Positions 23,954 to 35,284 of a stretch of 64,000 bases of DNA are shown here, piece after piece. The notes beneath the pieces were generated by a model that had not been told where the DNA came from, did no database searches, and saw nothing but the letters and a program-made list of their open reading frames with translations. Positions within the stretch are counted from its first letter, which is position 1, and each line of letters starts with the position of its first letter. This DNA is from Tetrapyrgos nigripes. Taxonomy: Eukaryota > Basidiomycota > Agaricomycetes > Agaricales > Campanellaceae. The DNA is taken from assembly GCA_013368315.1 (NCBI GenBank), contig JAACJM010000005.1, forward strand, positions 1,054,001-1,118,000, given 5' to 3'. A program made the position numbers and the translations under genes.

Positions 23954-25860
23954 GCGGCCTTGTTCTGGGTTTTGAGTATATGGTCTTTTCAGTTTATTCG
24001 TTGGGTTACATGTCTCTTTCACGTCGGAATTCTGAGCAACGAGGATGGTCAGCAAAGGCAAACTCAGATGACGTACATGAGAAAATTTTATACGTACCTG
24101 CTTCTTTGCTGCTGCTCAAAGTATATGCCAGGAGTATCAGGCACCTGGGTTTCTGAGCTTGGTCGGGAGATGATGAAAAAGCCTTACGGAGAATTCCATT
24201 TTTGCCCGGGTGCTGTTTTGCCTGCCGGCACTTTTTTCCTTCCACCTCGACGTCGACGTCTTTCAAGCGTCTCCAACATTATATGATGGCTGAAGTTGGG
24301 ATGGGTGGGATTAGAGGCATTTTGAGGAGGATCAGTTGATAGCTGTCGTGTTGAATGGACATCCATGTGCGTAATCAAGCTTCAAGAGGCACTGTCCTCT
24401 TTTCAGCTGCCAGAGCTCGCGACGCTTTCTTCCTCAGTCGTCTCTTGCAACGTCTTCTATATCTTGGGTCCTGCAAGGCTTTATGGACGTCTCTTCTGCC
24501 AACGCCCGTCGCCTCAACATCCACACTGCTCCGCTCCCCTCTCATCTCCTCCTTATCAATTCCCGCTGTCCCGTTGGCATTTGGCATTGGCACCGTGGGT
24601 GTAATCTGCATCGGTTTTCTCGACTCGCTCATTACCTCTAGGCTCTCCAACTGCACTCAATCTCGCTAGCCGTCGTTCTTGGTTTCGGGGTCTCATTCCT
24701 TCTCTTTCTTTCGTCTTCGGCATCGAAGGACTGAGAGGAAGGAACGGATTGTGGTCATGGTGCTGGTTACGTTGGCTGAAGTCGGAATCGTTCTGCTCTG
24801 ACTGCCCGAGTGAAGGTGTCGGGATTCTGATATTGGCGATGGAAGGCTGGAAGGCCGAGGAGCTAGGTTGGGAGGGGGGGATATTGAGGGGAAGACGGGG
24901 TATGAATTGGAAGAGAAAGTATGATTGCCGTGAAAAGGGAATGAAACGATGGTTGCTTTGCCGTTACGACGAAAGTATCGGGGATACCTTCTTGACTTCA
25001 ACTTCCACATTTCCATCCCCCACTTCCCCTCTCTCTATTCCCCCATCCCCATATCCTCATTTCTTTGCGGTGTGGACGGTCGCTGTACTACGTGTCCAGG
25101 TAAATCGGAGAGTGGGGTCGTCTATATCACCGCTCCTTCGACAAAGGCATCGCAAAGAGCATTTTCCGTCTTCTCTTACTTTCTGCCGCATGGCGACTAC
25201 CCTTGCACGTCTTACCTCTCCCCATCCTACCTCCACTGCGACCCACATGTCTTGTTGTCCGTACGTTCACACTTTTATATGACCTTCACCGTATAATTAT
25301 CCCTACCGAAATTATCGCCTCTGGAAGTTCAGGATGATAATCACAGAGAAGGAGGAGGGGGACGCCAATGGTGACCATCCAAGATCGCCAGGTAGGATTT
25401 CAGAAGACTGAAGATTGAGGGTGAATGTACACGGGCTTATACTTTTTTGTTTTCCATTTCTATTTTCGTCCTTACTGAATATTCTTCTTTCCATCTAGTC
25501 TCGTTATACCGTTTGTGTGGATCCATCTTGATGGAAACTTTGGGAGAGGAGGATGCTGCTATTACAATTCTCAATGGGACGGAGTTGGTGTGTGGGGAAG
25601 ACTATCATTGTGCCCGATGTGTGTATCCTCCCCCTTCCAATGCTGCCACTCCATTTTCATAAGGATGTGCACATCATATCATATTCTTTTCACCACTTCA
25701 CATCGTAAAAAAATTAAAATGCATGACTGATCCTCATTTCCACAGACTCGCACTTTAGGGCCTCGTAACATGTGCATGTTAATATTAGTATTCCCTACAT
25801 TGGTTCTACACGACGGTAAGCAGAAAAGCAATAAAGAAATAAATATCACAAATCTCTCCA
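23954..25860. other. intergenic, no gene supported
   Basis: Open frames on both strands (for example 24375-24656 minus, 93 codons, charged, and 24949-25296 plus) lack domains and conflict with each other. A plus-strand peptide around 25529-25620 (GEEDAAITILNGTELVCGED) ends near a possible donor but cannot be extended. GGGCCTCGTAA is at 25758-25768. Confidence 0.35.
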
Positions 25861-26239
25861 TCACTTTGCAATCCCCACCAAATCATGATCATACTCCTCA
25901 CGCCCAGCATCAATCTCCACATTCGACGCATCCATTGTAGTATTGATCGTTGATAGTGCTATCATCTGACTCTGTACTGCTCCTGATCCATAGCTCCCAT
26001 ACCCTTCACCGTTACTGTGATGAGGAATCCCACCGAAACTCGAGCCGGTGCCGTACATCTCAAGTCCCCCGGGTCCTGTCCTCTCCAGAATCCTTCCTAG
26101 TCGTAAATCACGAAATACTGAGCAGGCTAGCGCACTGATTATAGCTACTTGCGGTACGTCTGCAATGAGGCGGTATGCAGCGGGTATGGATGGGACGTAG
26201 AGCATGATGGTGGTTGAGAGGGATGTGAAGAGGGTTATC
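25861..26239 (-). pseudogene. 3' exon of a multi-pass membrane protein gene, 5' part missing
   Basis: A last exon of 125 codons plus stop, entered through a good acceptor (TGACACAG) at 26240. The reading begins ITLFTSLSTTIMLYVPSIP, continues PQVAIISALACSVFRDLRLG and ends with a Gly/Ser-rich hydrophilic tail. The 'hydrophobic helix, then A/M-C-x-V-F/Y-R-x-x-K/R-L-G' ending is the one seen in Agaricomycete seven-helix proteins of the DUF6533/DUF6534 kind (inference from pattern). No earlier exons are found: from about 26305 the sequence becomes a dispersed repeat also present at 51717-51759, so the 5' end appears to be lost or displaced. Confidence 0.5.
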
Positions 26240-26304
26240 CTGTGTCAATACCCGGGCCGTTCAATCAGCTTCTTTTGATACAGACTGAATGCCAGTAACG
26301 ACTG

Positions 26305-26345
26305 GGGTGAGGGGCCACTGCTTCGGATGGCAAGCTACGAGGCCC
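26305..26345. repeat. dispersed repeat end, shared with 51717-51759
   Basis: GCCACTGCTTC-GATGGCAA-TACGAGGCCC matches GCCACTGCTTC-CATGGCAA-TACGAGGCCC at 51727-51759. It ends in the complement of the dispersed word GGGCCTCGTAA (one base different). Confidence 0.7.
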
Positions 26346-26769
26346 CTTCATTTGGTATGGTCTTCAGCAGGACCAAAAATTACATCTTCCATGTAGAGCA
26401 ATTGTGAGGCAAAACACATAATATTGACTATACCAGAACTTGTAAGACAGAGAACAGTAAATGAACAATGTTCAACATTGAATAATGCATAAGGATTCAA
26501 AATATATACAGAAATGACTTCAGCATCCGATATATAAAAGAAACATCAATGTTAGCACCCAAGATCATAGACGTCTCAGAATGAATGAGAACGACGGGCA
26601 TCCTGACCACCAACAGTTCTAACAACCCAACTTTAACTAGGAAGTAAGGTCAACGACATGAGCAGCCTGTTTCCCAATAACACCTGCACCTGTGCCATAC
26701 CAGCAAAGGCCAATGCAAAAAAACCAACCGGTGGTAAACATTGTCACCTGTGCATGAAGCACTGGATCT
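26346..26769. other. intergenic, no gene supported
   Basis: A/T-rich DNA between the dispersed repeat and the foldback element. Nothing is seen. Confidence 0.4.
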
Positions 26770-27440
26770 CACGCCAAAAAGGGACAAATTTCCGCTCGAC
26801 GGATCTGTGACCGGATATGTGTACGAGAATGAGATATATCTGGAAACTAGATATAAGTACAAAAAGATGATGTATCAGTAAGCTAGATATTTGAACAGAA
26901 AGTTGCTATATAGGTATGCCTTTTAGTATATTTGATTGGTGTATAGACATATTATGTATCGAAGCTATTAAAAGAAGTACAAAAAGACCGAGAATCGAGA
27001 ATCCGGATATAGTTACAGATATGCGTCTGAAAAGACAATACATCTGGCTTCCAGATATGGGTGCGTATAGTTTATATGTCCATAATACTGATATTTTTAT
27101 AGCATTCATTCTGTCTATCAGTTCATCTGCCAGGACTACTATCAGGACCCTTGTCCGGAATCCGGGCTTATTGTCTTTTCAGACACATATCTGTAATCAT
27201 GTCTGGAATCCTGATTTGAGGTCTTTTTGTAGTTCTTTCAATAGCTTTAATACAGAATATGTCTGCACACCAATCAAATATACTAAAAATTCATCCTTAT
27301 ATAGCAACTTTCTGATCAAATATCTAGCTTACAGATACATCATCTTTTTGTACTTATATCTAGATTCCAAATATATCTCGTTTTCATACACATATCCGGT
27401 CATGTATCCGTCGAGCGGAAATTTGTCCCTTTTCGGTGTG
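26770..27440. mobile_element. foldback MITE, 671 bp, CACGCC-end family, TCT target duplication
   Basis: Almost wholly an inverted repeat: each arm is about 320 bases. Left end is CACGCCAAAAAGGGACAAAT, right end the inverse of CACACCGAAAAGGGACAAAT, followed in both by TTCCGCTCGACGGAT and GACCGGATATGTGTA. The triplet TCT flanks both sides (26767-26769, 27441-27443). The open frame crossing the element on the plus strand (26916-27473) is a by-product of the repeat. Related shorter elements are at 5313, 11441 and 58479. Confidence 0.9.
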
Positions 27441-27825
27441 TCTTCAAGGCGGATCCAGGAGTGGGACGGGTAGAATGAGATGAACAGTGTAACAGTTCCT
27501 CTCAGCTTGGACCTAGACGTATGAGTAGACCTCTTTCTACTCTGTGAAATAGACGATAGAGAGGTACAAAGTACGTGATGGAGCTACGAGACAAGAGAAA
27601 AGCTAAATAAAAGAACATGACAAAAATACACACCAACGGGGCCTCGCTATTGTTTTGCCTGTATGTATATGTCTTGTGTGTGACTGGGAAGATAAGGACT
27701 TTGCCTAGGCCAGGCCGTGTCTAGTAGCCGTGAAATGCGAAGGGTGAGACGGGGAGAGGAGGTGGTCGTGAGGGTGAAGGTCGAGTCTGGACACACTGGC
27801 ATGACATCGTGGTTGTCGTCACATG
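27441..27825. other. intergenic, no gene supported
   Basis: Short stretch between the foldback element and the palindromic repeat region. Contains GGGGCCTCGC at 27639, a partial match to the dispersed 11-mer. Confidence 0.35.
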
Positions 27826-27879
27826 GATTAGGGTTATAGGGAGGTTCATAGGGTTCGATTAGGGTTCGAGCCTAGGGTC

Positions 27880-28330
27880 GGCTTACAGGGTTGGGCAGGG
27901 TTGGGCCTAGGGTCGGCTTACAGGGTTGGGCAGGGTTGGGCCTAGGGTCGGCTTACAGGGTTGGGTAGGGTTGGGCCCAGGGTCGGCTTACAGGGTTGGG
28001 TAGGGTTGGGCAGGGTTGGGCCTAGGGTCGGCTTACAGGGTTGGGTAGGGTTGGGCCTAGGGTCGGCTTACAGGGTTGGGTAGGGTCAGGCAGGGTTGAG
28101 CAGAGTTGGGCAGAGTTGGGTAGGGTCGGGCAGGGTTGAGTGGGCAGGGTTGGGCAGGGTTGGGCAGGGTGAGGCTTGTAGGGTTGGGCAGGGTTGGGTG
28201 GGCAGGGTTGGGTGGGCAGGGTTGGGTGGGCAGGGTTGGGTGGGCAGGGTTGGGTGGGCAGGGTTGGGTGGGCAGGGTTGGGTGGGCAGGGTTGGGTTGG
28301 GATTGGTTGGACTTGGGTTGGATGTGTCTG
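27880..28330. repeat. block A minisatellite, AGGGTTGGGC units
   Basis: First part: units of about 35-65 bases made of AGGGTTGGGC plus CCTAGGGTCGGCTTAC. Second part, 28190-28300: about eight tandem copies of the 14-mer GGGCAGGGTTGGGT. The Pro-rich and Gly-rich frames that cross it are repeat artefacts. Confidence 0.9.
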
Positions 28331-28680
28331 TGAATGTCTGAGACATTCACGTCCAAGACGTTCATATACACAGATGCATTGAAATACACATCTGTGCATG
28401 TGAGCGTCCGAGACGTTCACATATACAGATGCAAAATCTACATCTATGTATGTGAGTGTCTGAGACGTTCATATACACAGATAGATCGACATCTATATGT
28501 GAACGTCTTGGATGCTCACATACATGGATGCGTTGATATCTATATGTGGGAACCTCAGAGTACATGTGAGCGTCCGAGACGTTCACATATGACATACACA
28601 GATGCATCCAGATGTTCTTGACTCGCATCCGAAATGTTCGTCCAAGACGTTCACACACCAAGTGTTCGTCTCAGTAGATA
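28331..28680. repeat. block B hairpin array (GAACGTC-nnn-GACGTTC type)
   Basis: At least six near-palindromes of 16-20 bases in 350, with a 3-base loop: GAGCGTCCGAGACGTTC, GAGTGTCTGAGACGTTC, GAACGTCTTGGATGCTC, GAATGTCTGAGACATTC. The spacer text is CACATATACAGATGCA and variants. Confidence 0.85.
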
Positions 28681-29010
28681 CATATATAAGTATTTGGATC
28701 CCAAGAAATCCCCCAAATCTTTTTAACAGTAATGAACCAAACTCGTTGAAGTCAGAATTCATGGATGATATTAACTATATACCTGCTAAGTATATGTATG
28801 GGTTGCCTATCGACTTACACAACTGACAAGCGTCTAGGACGATGCCTTCTTGAAGGCCAAGAATCTCAGCTAATAAGTATGCCAAGTCAACTTCTTTTTT
28901 TAAGCCTGGGTAATGTTTGCCTCTGAGCAGCCTATCAAGCACTGGGGAAAGGGTAAGGACAAAAGTATATTAGGCTAAGTAGCGAAATTACAATGTACAT
29001 AAATTTCTAC
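28681..29010 (-). repeat. block C with a conserved open frame
   Basis: Found here, at 31936-32335 and at 36290-36554. All copies contain a frame reading LDRLLRGE, then LKKEVDLAYLLA, ILGLQEGIVLDACQLCKSIG, preceded by a good splice acceptor (TACCCTTTCCCCAG). In the copies near 32.0 and 36.4 kb the frame is open; in this copy it carries small changes. Conservation of a peptide in a repeat suggests a captured exon or an element-encoded protein. Function unknown. Confidence 0.6.
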
Positions 29011-30620
29011 GAGTAGTGATATAGACTATTGAGAAACAACTTTCATTCTTGATTACACAAAGTTGTAGGTACTCTCTGAGTACAGAGAATACCCTCCAGA
29101 GAGTACCTACAGCTGGAGTTGCTCCACGAATTCGTGGAGCAATCCTTCCGAGAAATTGGTTGTGGGGTGTAGTAGCGTCTTGGACGCTGGTGTGACGACA
29201 AAGTCGATTTTCGATTAATGGAAGGTGTAGACTCTCTCTGGAAGCAAAGAGAACCTTTAGCTGGAGTTGCTCCACGAATTCGTGGAGCAATCCTTCCACG
29301 AAATTGGTTGTGGGGTGTAGTAGCGTCTTGGACGCTGGTGCGATGACAAAGTCGATTTTCGATTAATGGAAGGTGTAGACTCTCTCTGGAAGCAAAGAGA
29401 ACCTTTAGCTGGAGTTGCTCCACGAATTCATGGAGCAATCCTTCCAGGAAATTGGTTGTGGGGTGTAGTAGCGTCTTGGACGCTGGTGCGACGACAAAGT
29501 CGATTTTTGATTAATGGAAGGTGTAGACTCTCTCTGGAAGCAAAGAGAACCTTTAGCTGGAGCTGCTCCACGAATTCGTGGAGCAATCTTTCCGCGAAGT
29601 TGGTTGTGGGGTGTAGTAGCGTCTGGGACGCTGGTGCGATGACAAAGTCGATTTTGGATTAATTGAATGAGTAGATACTCTCTGGACTCAGAGAGCAGCC
29701 CTAAAGCGATTGCTCCTCAGATTCGGAGGGCAATCGTTGAACGATTTTCAGTCATGCGTGTGTAGAGCGTCTTGGACGCTGGCGAGAGGCAGGAGGCCCA
29801 TACTTGATTAGATTGAAGGTGTAGGTACTCTTTCAACTGCAAAGTACAGAGAGCAACCGTTGAACAATTTTTAGTCATTCGTGTGTAGAGCATCTCGGAC
29901 GCTGGCGAGAAGAACAAAGTACATTCTGGATTAAAAGAAGGCGTAGGTCCTCTCTGAGTCCAGAGAGAACCCTCAGCTGGAGCTGCTCCTCGAATTCGTA
30001 GAGCAGTCTTTCTGCCAAATTGGTTGTGGGGGTGTGTATAGCGTCTTGGACGCTGGTGTGACGACAAGATCGATTTTTGATTAATAGAAGGTGTAGACTC
30101 TCCCTGGATGCAGAGAGAACCTTTAGCTGGAGCTGCTCCACGAATTCGTGGAGCAATCGTCGAACGATTTCTAGTCGTGCGGGTGTAGAGCGTCTTGGAC
30201 GCTGGCGAGACGAAGGAGGCCCATACTTCATTAGATTGAAAGTGTAGGTAGTGTCTCAGCTGAAGTTGCTCTCTGGATCCAGAGAGCAGCCTCGAAAGCG
30301 ATTGCTCCTCGGATTCGGAGAGCATTCGTTGACTGATTTTTAGTCGCGGGGGTGTGCAGCGTCTTGGACGCTGGCGAGACGAAGGAAGTGCATTCTGGAT
30401 AAAAGAAGATGTAGGTACTCTCTGGAGTAACAGAGAACACTCGAAAAGGAATGCTCCCTGGATTCGGAGAGTATTTGTTACCGGATCTTTAGTCGTGCGG
30501 GTGTGGAGTGTCTTGGACGCTGACACGACGAAGGAAGCCCATTCCTGCTTGAATGAAGTTGTAGGTACTCTCTGGACTCAGAGAGAACCTATGAAATATG
30601 ACCGCCCGTACAATGGCCAT
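29011..30620. repeat. block D tandem array with EcoRI-centred palindromes
   Basis: Units of about 150-190 bases. Each has the perfect palindrome GCTCCACGAATTCGTGGAGC (extended by TT/AA to 24 bases in several copies), the hairpin AGCGTCTTGGACGCT with TTG loop, and inverted CTCTCTGG-CCAGAGAG words. The first four units (29041-29690) are the most alike, the later ones more diverged with GCTCCTCGGATTCGGAG-like variants. Protein-like frames here are repeat artefacts. Confidence 0.9.
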
Positions 30621-30999
30621 TGTGACGGCTAGCATAACTATAGGCCTTCTCTTTTGTCTGGTTTCAAGTTTTCCGGAAATGGGTGAGGCCTGAGGCCTGA
30701 GGGCGCATTGTTACTTGATTATTACTTTACATACATAAATGAAGCATGAGGATTTTTTTTTGTGTATGTAATTATCATAAGATCTACTTACGAATCTTGT
30801 ACGAGTATGCCTAAATGTATGACTATACTTACAGCTGGTTGCTGTAAATAATTATGCCGAGTCGATCTTCTATAGTACCAGGCGGCGAGTTGGTTTACCC
30901 GTGTGACAGGTCGCGGGTTTGGCGTGGGATGAGAGAAGCAGCCCCGTCCCCGTCCCCGTCCCCGCCATACCCCGTCCCCACGACCCGTCATTTCCCCGC

Positions 31000-31510
31000 C
31001 GACCCGTGCTATTCCCTAAGCATCACCAGATGCAAGCCGAATAGTCTCCTCCTCAATCATTTTCTGAATCCGGTGAACATCCGCGCGAGTTGTAAAATGA
31101 TTTTGCTAAGCTTTTCCATCTCGCAAAGAGTCTAGATTCTCCTCGGAAAAGACTTTCCCCTGAATCTGTTCCAGCTATAGATACTGATTAGCCTAATACG
31201 GAATGATCAAAAGACAATGACGCACAACTTGATCTGGAGAAACCCCTAATCTCAACAATCTCTCTATTTCTGCCCGCGTCTCCTTCGATAGACGTGTATA
31301 GCGTGCATTCGCATTTCCAATAGCGTGATTGTGATCAGAATTATACGCGCCAAGGACAACAGTGGTGTTAGGATAGGTTTTCACAGTAAGCCGAGCTGTA
31401 CACGCGCATTTCTTGGTTTCTACTTTGCGGCCCCAGGGCATCTTCTTGATATATGTCTTTTTGCCTCCAGTAGCACCTCGAGCACAGATATAATTGGTCT
31501 TGCTGAGCCA
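31000..31510 (-). pseudogene. Mutator-like transposase fragment (zinc-finger N-terminal part)
   Basis: Minus-strand frame with GGKKTYIKKMPWGRKVET, KKCACTARLTVKTYPNTT, LGAYNSDHNHAIGNANARYT and LSKETRAEIERLLRLGVSPD, the Cys-Cys-His-His (FAR1-like) DNA-binding head usual in fungal Mutator-like transposases. After a probable donor (GTGCGTCA near 31225) a further piece, KVFSEENLDSLRDGKA then ADVHRIQKMIEEETIRLAS, follows near 31010-31150 with a stop codon inside. The catalytic core is absent. It is the centre of the large palindrome and is unrelated to the element at 19418. Confidence 0.7.
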
Positions 31511-32985
31511 GTGTGAGGTCTGCGGCTTGATATGCTACTACACCCCACAACGAACTTCGTGGAAGGTTTGCTCCACAAATTCATGGACAACTCAAGCTAA
31601 AGGTTCTCCTTGCTTCCAGGGAGAGTCTACACCTTCCATTAATCGAAAATCGACTTTGTCGTCGCACCAGCATCCAAGACGCTACTACACCCCACAACCA
31701 ATTTTGCGGAAGGATTGCTCCACAAATTCGTGGAGCAACTCCAGCTAAAGGTTCTCTTTGCTTCCAGAGAGAGTCTACACCTTCCATGAATCGAAAATCG
31801 ACTTTGTCGTCGCACCAGCGTCCAAGACGCTACTACACCCCAGTACCAATTTCCTGGAAGGATTGCTCCACGAATTCGTGGAGCAACTCCAGCTGTAGGT
31901 ACTCTCTGGAGGGTATTCTCTGTACTCAGAGAGTACCTACAACTTTGTGTAATCAAGAATGAAAGTTGTTTCTCAATAGTCTATATCACTACTAGTAGAA
32001 ATTTATGTACATTGTAATTTCGCTACTTAGCCTAATATACTTTGTCCTTACCCTTTCCCCAGTGCTTGATAGGCTGCTCAGAGGCGAACATGACCAAGGC
32101 TTAAAAAAAGAAGTTGACTTGGCATACTTATTAGCTGAGATTCTTGGCCTTCAAGAAGGCATCGTCCTAGATGCTTGTCAGTTGTGTAAGTCGATAGGCA
32201 ACCTATACATATACTTAGCAGGTATATAGTTAATATCATCCATGAATTCTGACTTCAACGAGTTTGGTTGATTACTTGTTAAAAAGATTTGGGGGATTTC
32301 TTGGGATCCAAATACTTATATATATATCTACTGAGACGAACACTTGGTGTGTGAACGTCTTGGACGAACATTTCGGATGCGAGTCAAGAACATCTGGATG
32401 CATCTGTGTATGTCGTATGTGAACGTCTCGGACGCTCACATGTACTCTGAGGTTCCCACATATAGATATCAACACATCCATGTATGTGAGCGTCCAAGAC
32501 GTTCACATATAGATGTCGATCTATCTGTGTATATGAACGTCTCGGACGCTCACATGCACAGATGTGTATTTCAATGCATCTGTGTATATGAACGTCTTGG
32601 ACGTGAATGTCTCAGACATTCACAGACACATCCAACCCAAGTCCAACCAATCCCAACCCAAGGAAACCCAACCCTGCCCACCCAACCCTGCCCAACCCTA
32701 CAAGCCTCACCCTGCCCAACCCTGCCCAACCCTGCCTACTCAACCCTGCCCGACCCCCTACCCAACCCTGTAAGCCGACCCTAGGCCCAACCCTGCCCAA
32801 CCCTACCCAACCCTGTAAGCTGACCCTAGGCCCAACCCTACCCAACCCTGTAAGCCGACCCTAGGCCCAACCCTGCCCAACCCTGTAAGCCGACCCTAGG
32901 CCCAACCCTGCCCAACCCTGTAAGCCGACCCTAGGCTCGAACCCTAATCGAACCCTACGAACCTCCCTATAACCCTGCGAAGAAG

Positions 32986-33559
32986 AAAGTGCTTTTATGG
33001 ACATAGTGACAGGCGGCATATATATAGACTCGTCTGAACTCGTTCCGACAACTTCCATCTTCCTTCCAACCACGTTGTATACACTTCCACCCAGCGACAC
33101 ATTGTACTTGTGTTACCGAGCCGTTCCCGACTGCATACACTCGCATTAATTTTGCGGGAAGCTGTCGTTAACGCGTGCAGCGTTGATGACATCATTAATC
33201 CTTTTTTCCTCTTAACCACCATCACCCCCACTCTTGACATGCACTACTCTGCCGTCCGGAGTACAGCAGTTCCCGCATATAGCTCTTTCATGTCTTTTTT
33301 GACCTTCAGGCATTCTGAACCCCTCTGGAAGTGATTTAGACGTGTCTCCGTCCCTGGAGGTTGTTCTCTTTTCACTTTCAGCTTGTATTTCAACCTTGGA
33401 ATTTTCTGCCCCCTCCTCCCTCAAGTTATATCCTATTCTCATCAACTATGTAGTAGACAGCAGTCTCTGCATAGTTGTCCCTGTCATACTACCCGCCCTA
33501 CTCCTCCTTATCCCAAATTCCAAATCAACTTCCCCGCATCCTTTCAACCAAATCCCCTC
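32986..33559. other. intergenic, no gene supported
   Basis: Single-copy-looking sequence between the palindrome and the 301-bp tandem repeat. Only short frames without domain. Confidence 0.35.
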
Positions 33560-34560
33560 ATCTTCAACTTGATTTTAGGGTTCTTTGACCCTCTGAATCC
33601 CATGGTTGTGGTTTTCAAGTGTTTGCATCTCTTCCGCCTCTCATATGGTCCATTTTCGCTTTTTGGAGTCCTTAAATTCAGTATAACTTTGTAACGAGAG
33701 GTCCGTTCTCTTTGATTTCCTTACCGTCATATTCCACTCACAAAACCGATCATATAGAGCCCCCAACTTGCCCTATTTCGTGAAGACTTCCTTGACTGCC
33801 ATCCAACCCCTTTCCCACTCACTACTTATACTCCTCCTCATCCCGGCACTCAAATTCCTTCCTCCTGGACTGGATTCTAGGGTTTTCCTACCCTGCGAAT
33901 CCAATGGTGATGGTTTCGAACCCTCCCGACGTCTGCCGCATTCGCGACGGCCCCTTTTCGACTTTTTGTCTGTTTGGAGTAGCTGTAACTTCTGAACGCG
34001 CGGTGCGTTCGCTTTGCCCTTTTCACCGTCTTGTTGTACTCATCAAACCGACTCCCTAGCACACCCGACTTGCCCCGATCCATCCATATTTCGTTCCCCG
34101 CCATCCCCCCTCTTCTGCCATACCACCTCCACTCCCCCTCGCCCCCTGCCCCAAACATCATCATTCTGGATTCGATTCCGGGGTTCTTCCACCCTCCGAA
34201 CACGATGGGAGTGGTCTCGAAGCCGTCCCATCTTGTCCGCATTCAATATCCGTACCCGTCCTCCCCAAATTCCAACTTCACTCTCCTACATCCTTCCCAC
34301 CAAATCCCCTCATCTTCTACTCGATTCTAGGGTTATTCGACCCTCCGAATCCGATGGTAATGTTCTCGAAGCCTCTGCATCACGTTCGGATTCGATATCG
34401 CCCATTTTCGCGTTTTCAAGGTTTTAAATTGGCTCAAACTTCCGAACGAGAGGTCCGTTCGCTTTGATTTTGCCACCGTTGTATTCCCCTTGAAAAGCCG
34501 ATCATATACAGCGCCCTACTTGCCCAATTCCGTCAACATCTCGTTGACAAGTTCATTTTT
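33560..34560. repeat. tandem repeat, 301-bp unit, about 3.3 copies
   Basis: The start word GATTCTAGGGTT or a near match occurs at 33567, 33868, 34170 and 34322, spaced 301, 302 and 152 bases, so the third unit is half length. Each unit runs on through CCCT-CGAATCC-ATGG, GAACGAGAGGTCCGTTCGC and CCGATCATATA. Divergence between units is high, so the array is old. No coding function. Confidence 0.8.
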
Positions 34561-35284
34561 TTCCGCCATAAACTCCCTTCAAATGTGACGGTCACGTCAC
34601 TACCTCTCTTCTTCCGCAACCACCATCATCTCCGCACCCAACTGTGCTTCCGCCTCTCCCCTGCCTCAAATGCCCCCAGCTCCATTTGGGATACCCAAGG
34701 CAAGTCTCTTTAGTCTTTTGGCCGGTGTATTGAGCAACTATTGATCTTTATAGGTCCTTGTTTCCCATAGGCCCATTTGCTGAGTAGGAGTACCGTTCTT
34801 TTTGGCAGTTTTTGATTCCGGCACATCTACATTCTGATCGGAACCGGTGAGTATCATTCTTCTTTCTTTTTCTTGCTACCACCGTCGTTGGGGGGCCACA
34901 TTGCTCAGGTTGGTAGCGGTATGCTACCACTGTCCTATCGCGTCTAAGACGCTTCTCCCTTCGCCAACTGTTACATCTCTATCTGGCAGAGGGTTTGGCA
35001 GGGGTTCCCACGAACGCGGTGTTTACAAAATTTGTATATAAGGTGTCGAACCACCTTCTTTCATTTTACCTTCACCAGATGTCCTTTGATGGTACGTTCC
35101 CCTACTATCCTCCACACCATTACTTCTGTGTTTCTTCAACCATTCATATATGCGGCAGCGTCGAGGGGAAAGGAATATGCAGCAACGACCCTGGAGCAGC
35201 GGAAAAGTAGCCTCGACACTTTGCATATTTGTCAGAAATTATCCACTTCTTCCTCCTCTTCTATAACATGCCTTGAATTACGCT
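34561..35284. other. intergenic, no gene supported
   Basis: Short frames only. No feature recognised. Confidence 0.35.

Larger units (their letters stand above)
27826..32985. repeat. large palindrome: repeat blocks A-B-C-D / centre / D'-C'-B'-A'
   Basis: Four blocks in the left half return in reverse order and complement in the right half. A: 27826-28330 and 32631-32985. B: 28331-28680 and 32336-32630. C: 28681-29010 and 31936-32335. D: 29011-30620 and 31535-31935. Block C is nearly identical in the two arms (only a few differences in about 300 bases by eye). The centre, 30621-31534, is unrelated and holds a Mutator-like transposase remnant. The outer edges carry TTAGGG-like words (ATTAGGGTTATAGGG at 27827, its complement near 32945). 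Confidence 0.85.

Noticed and set aside
28022..28420. Proline-rich protein genes in the AGGGTTGGGC array (both strands, also 32344-32864)
   Set aside because: All three frames are open because the unit lacks stop codons; there is no start context, intron or domain.
29043..30526. Protein genes in block D arrays (up to 269 codons on the minus strand, also at 31494 and 35559)
   Set aside because: The frames follow the repeat unit and shift with each length change; they read through palindromes and have no domain.
30940..30990. CCCCGT run as a regulatory element
   Set aside because: Simple-sequence repeat of seven or so units with no gene beside it.
27826..32985. Ancient telomere-telomere fusion
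   Set aside because: TTAGGG-like words are at the outer edges of the palindrome, while a fusion would put them together in the centre. The repeats are also not true TTAGGG arrays.
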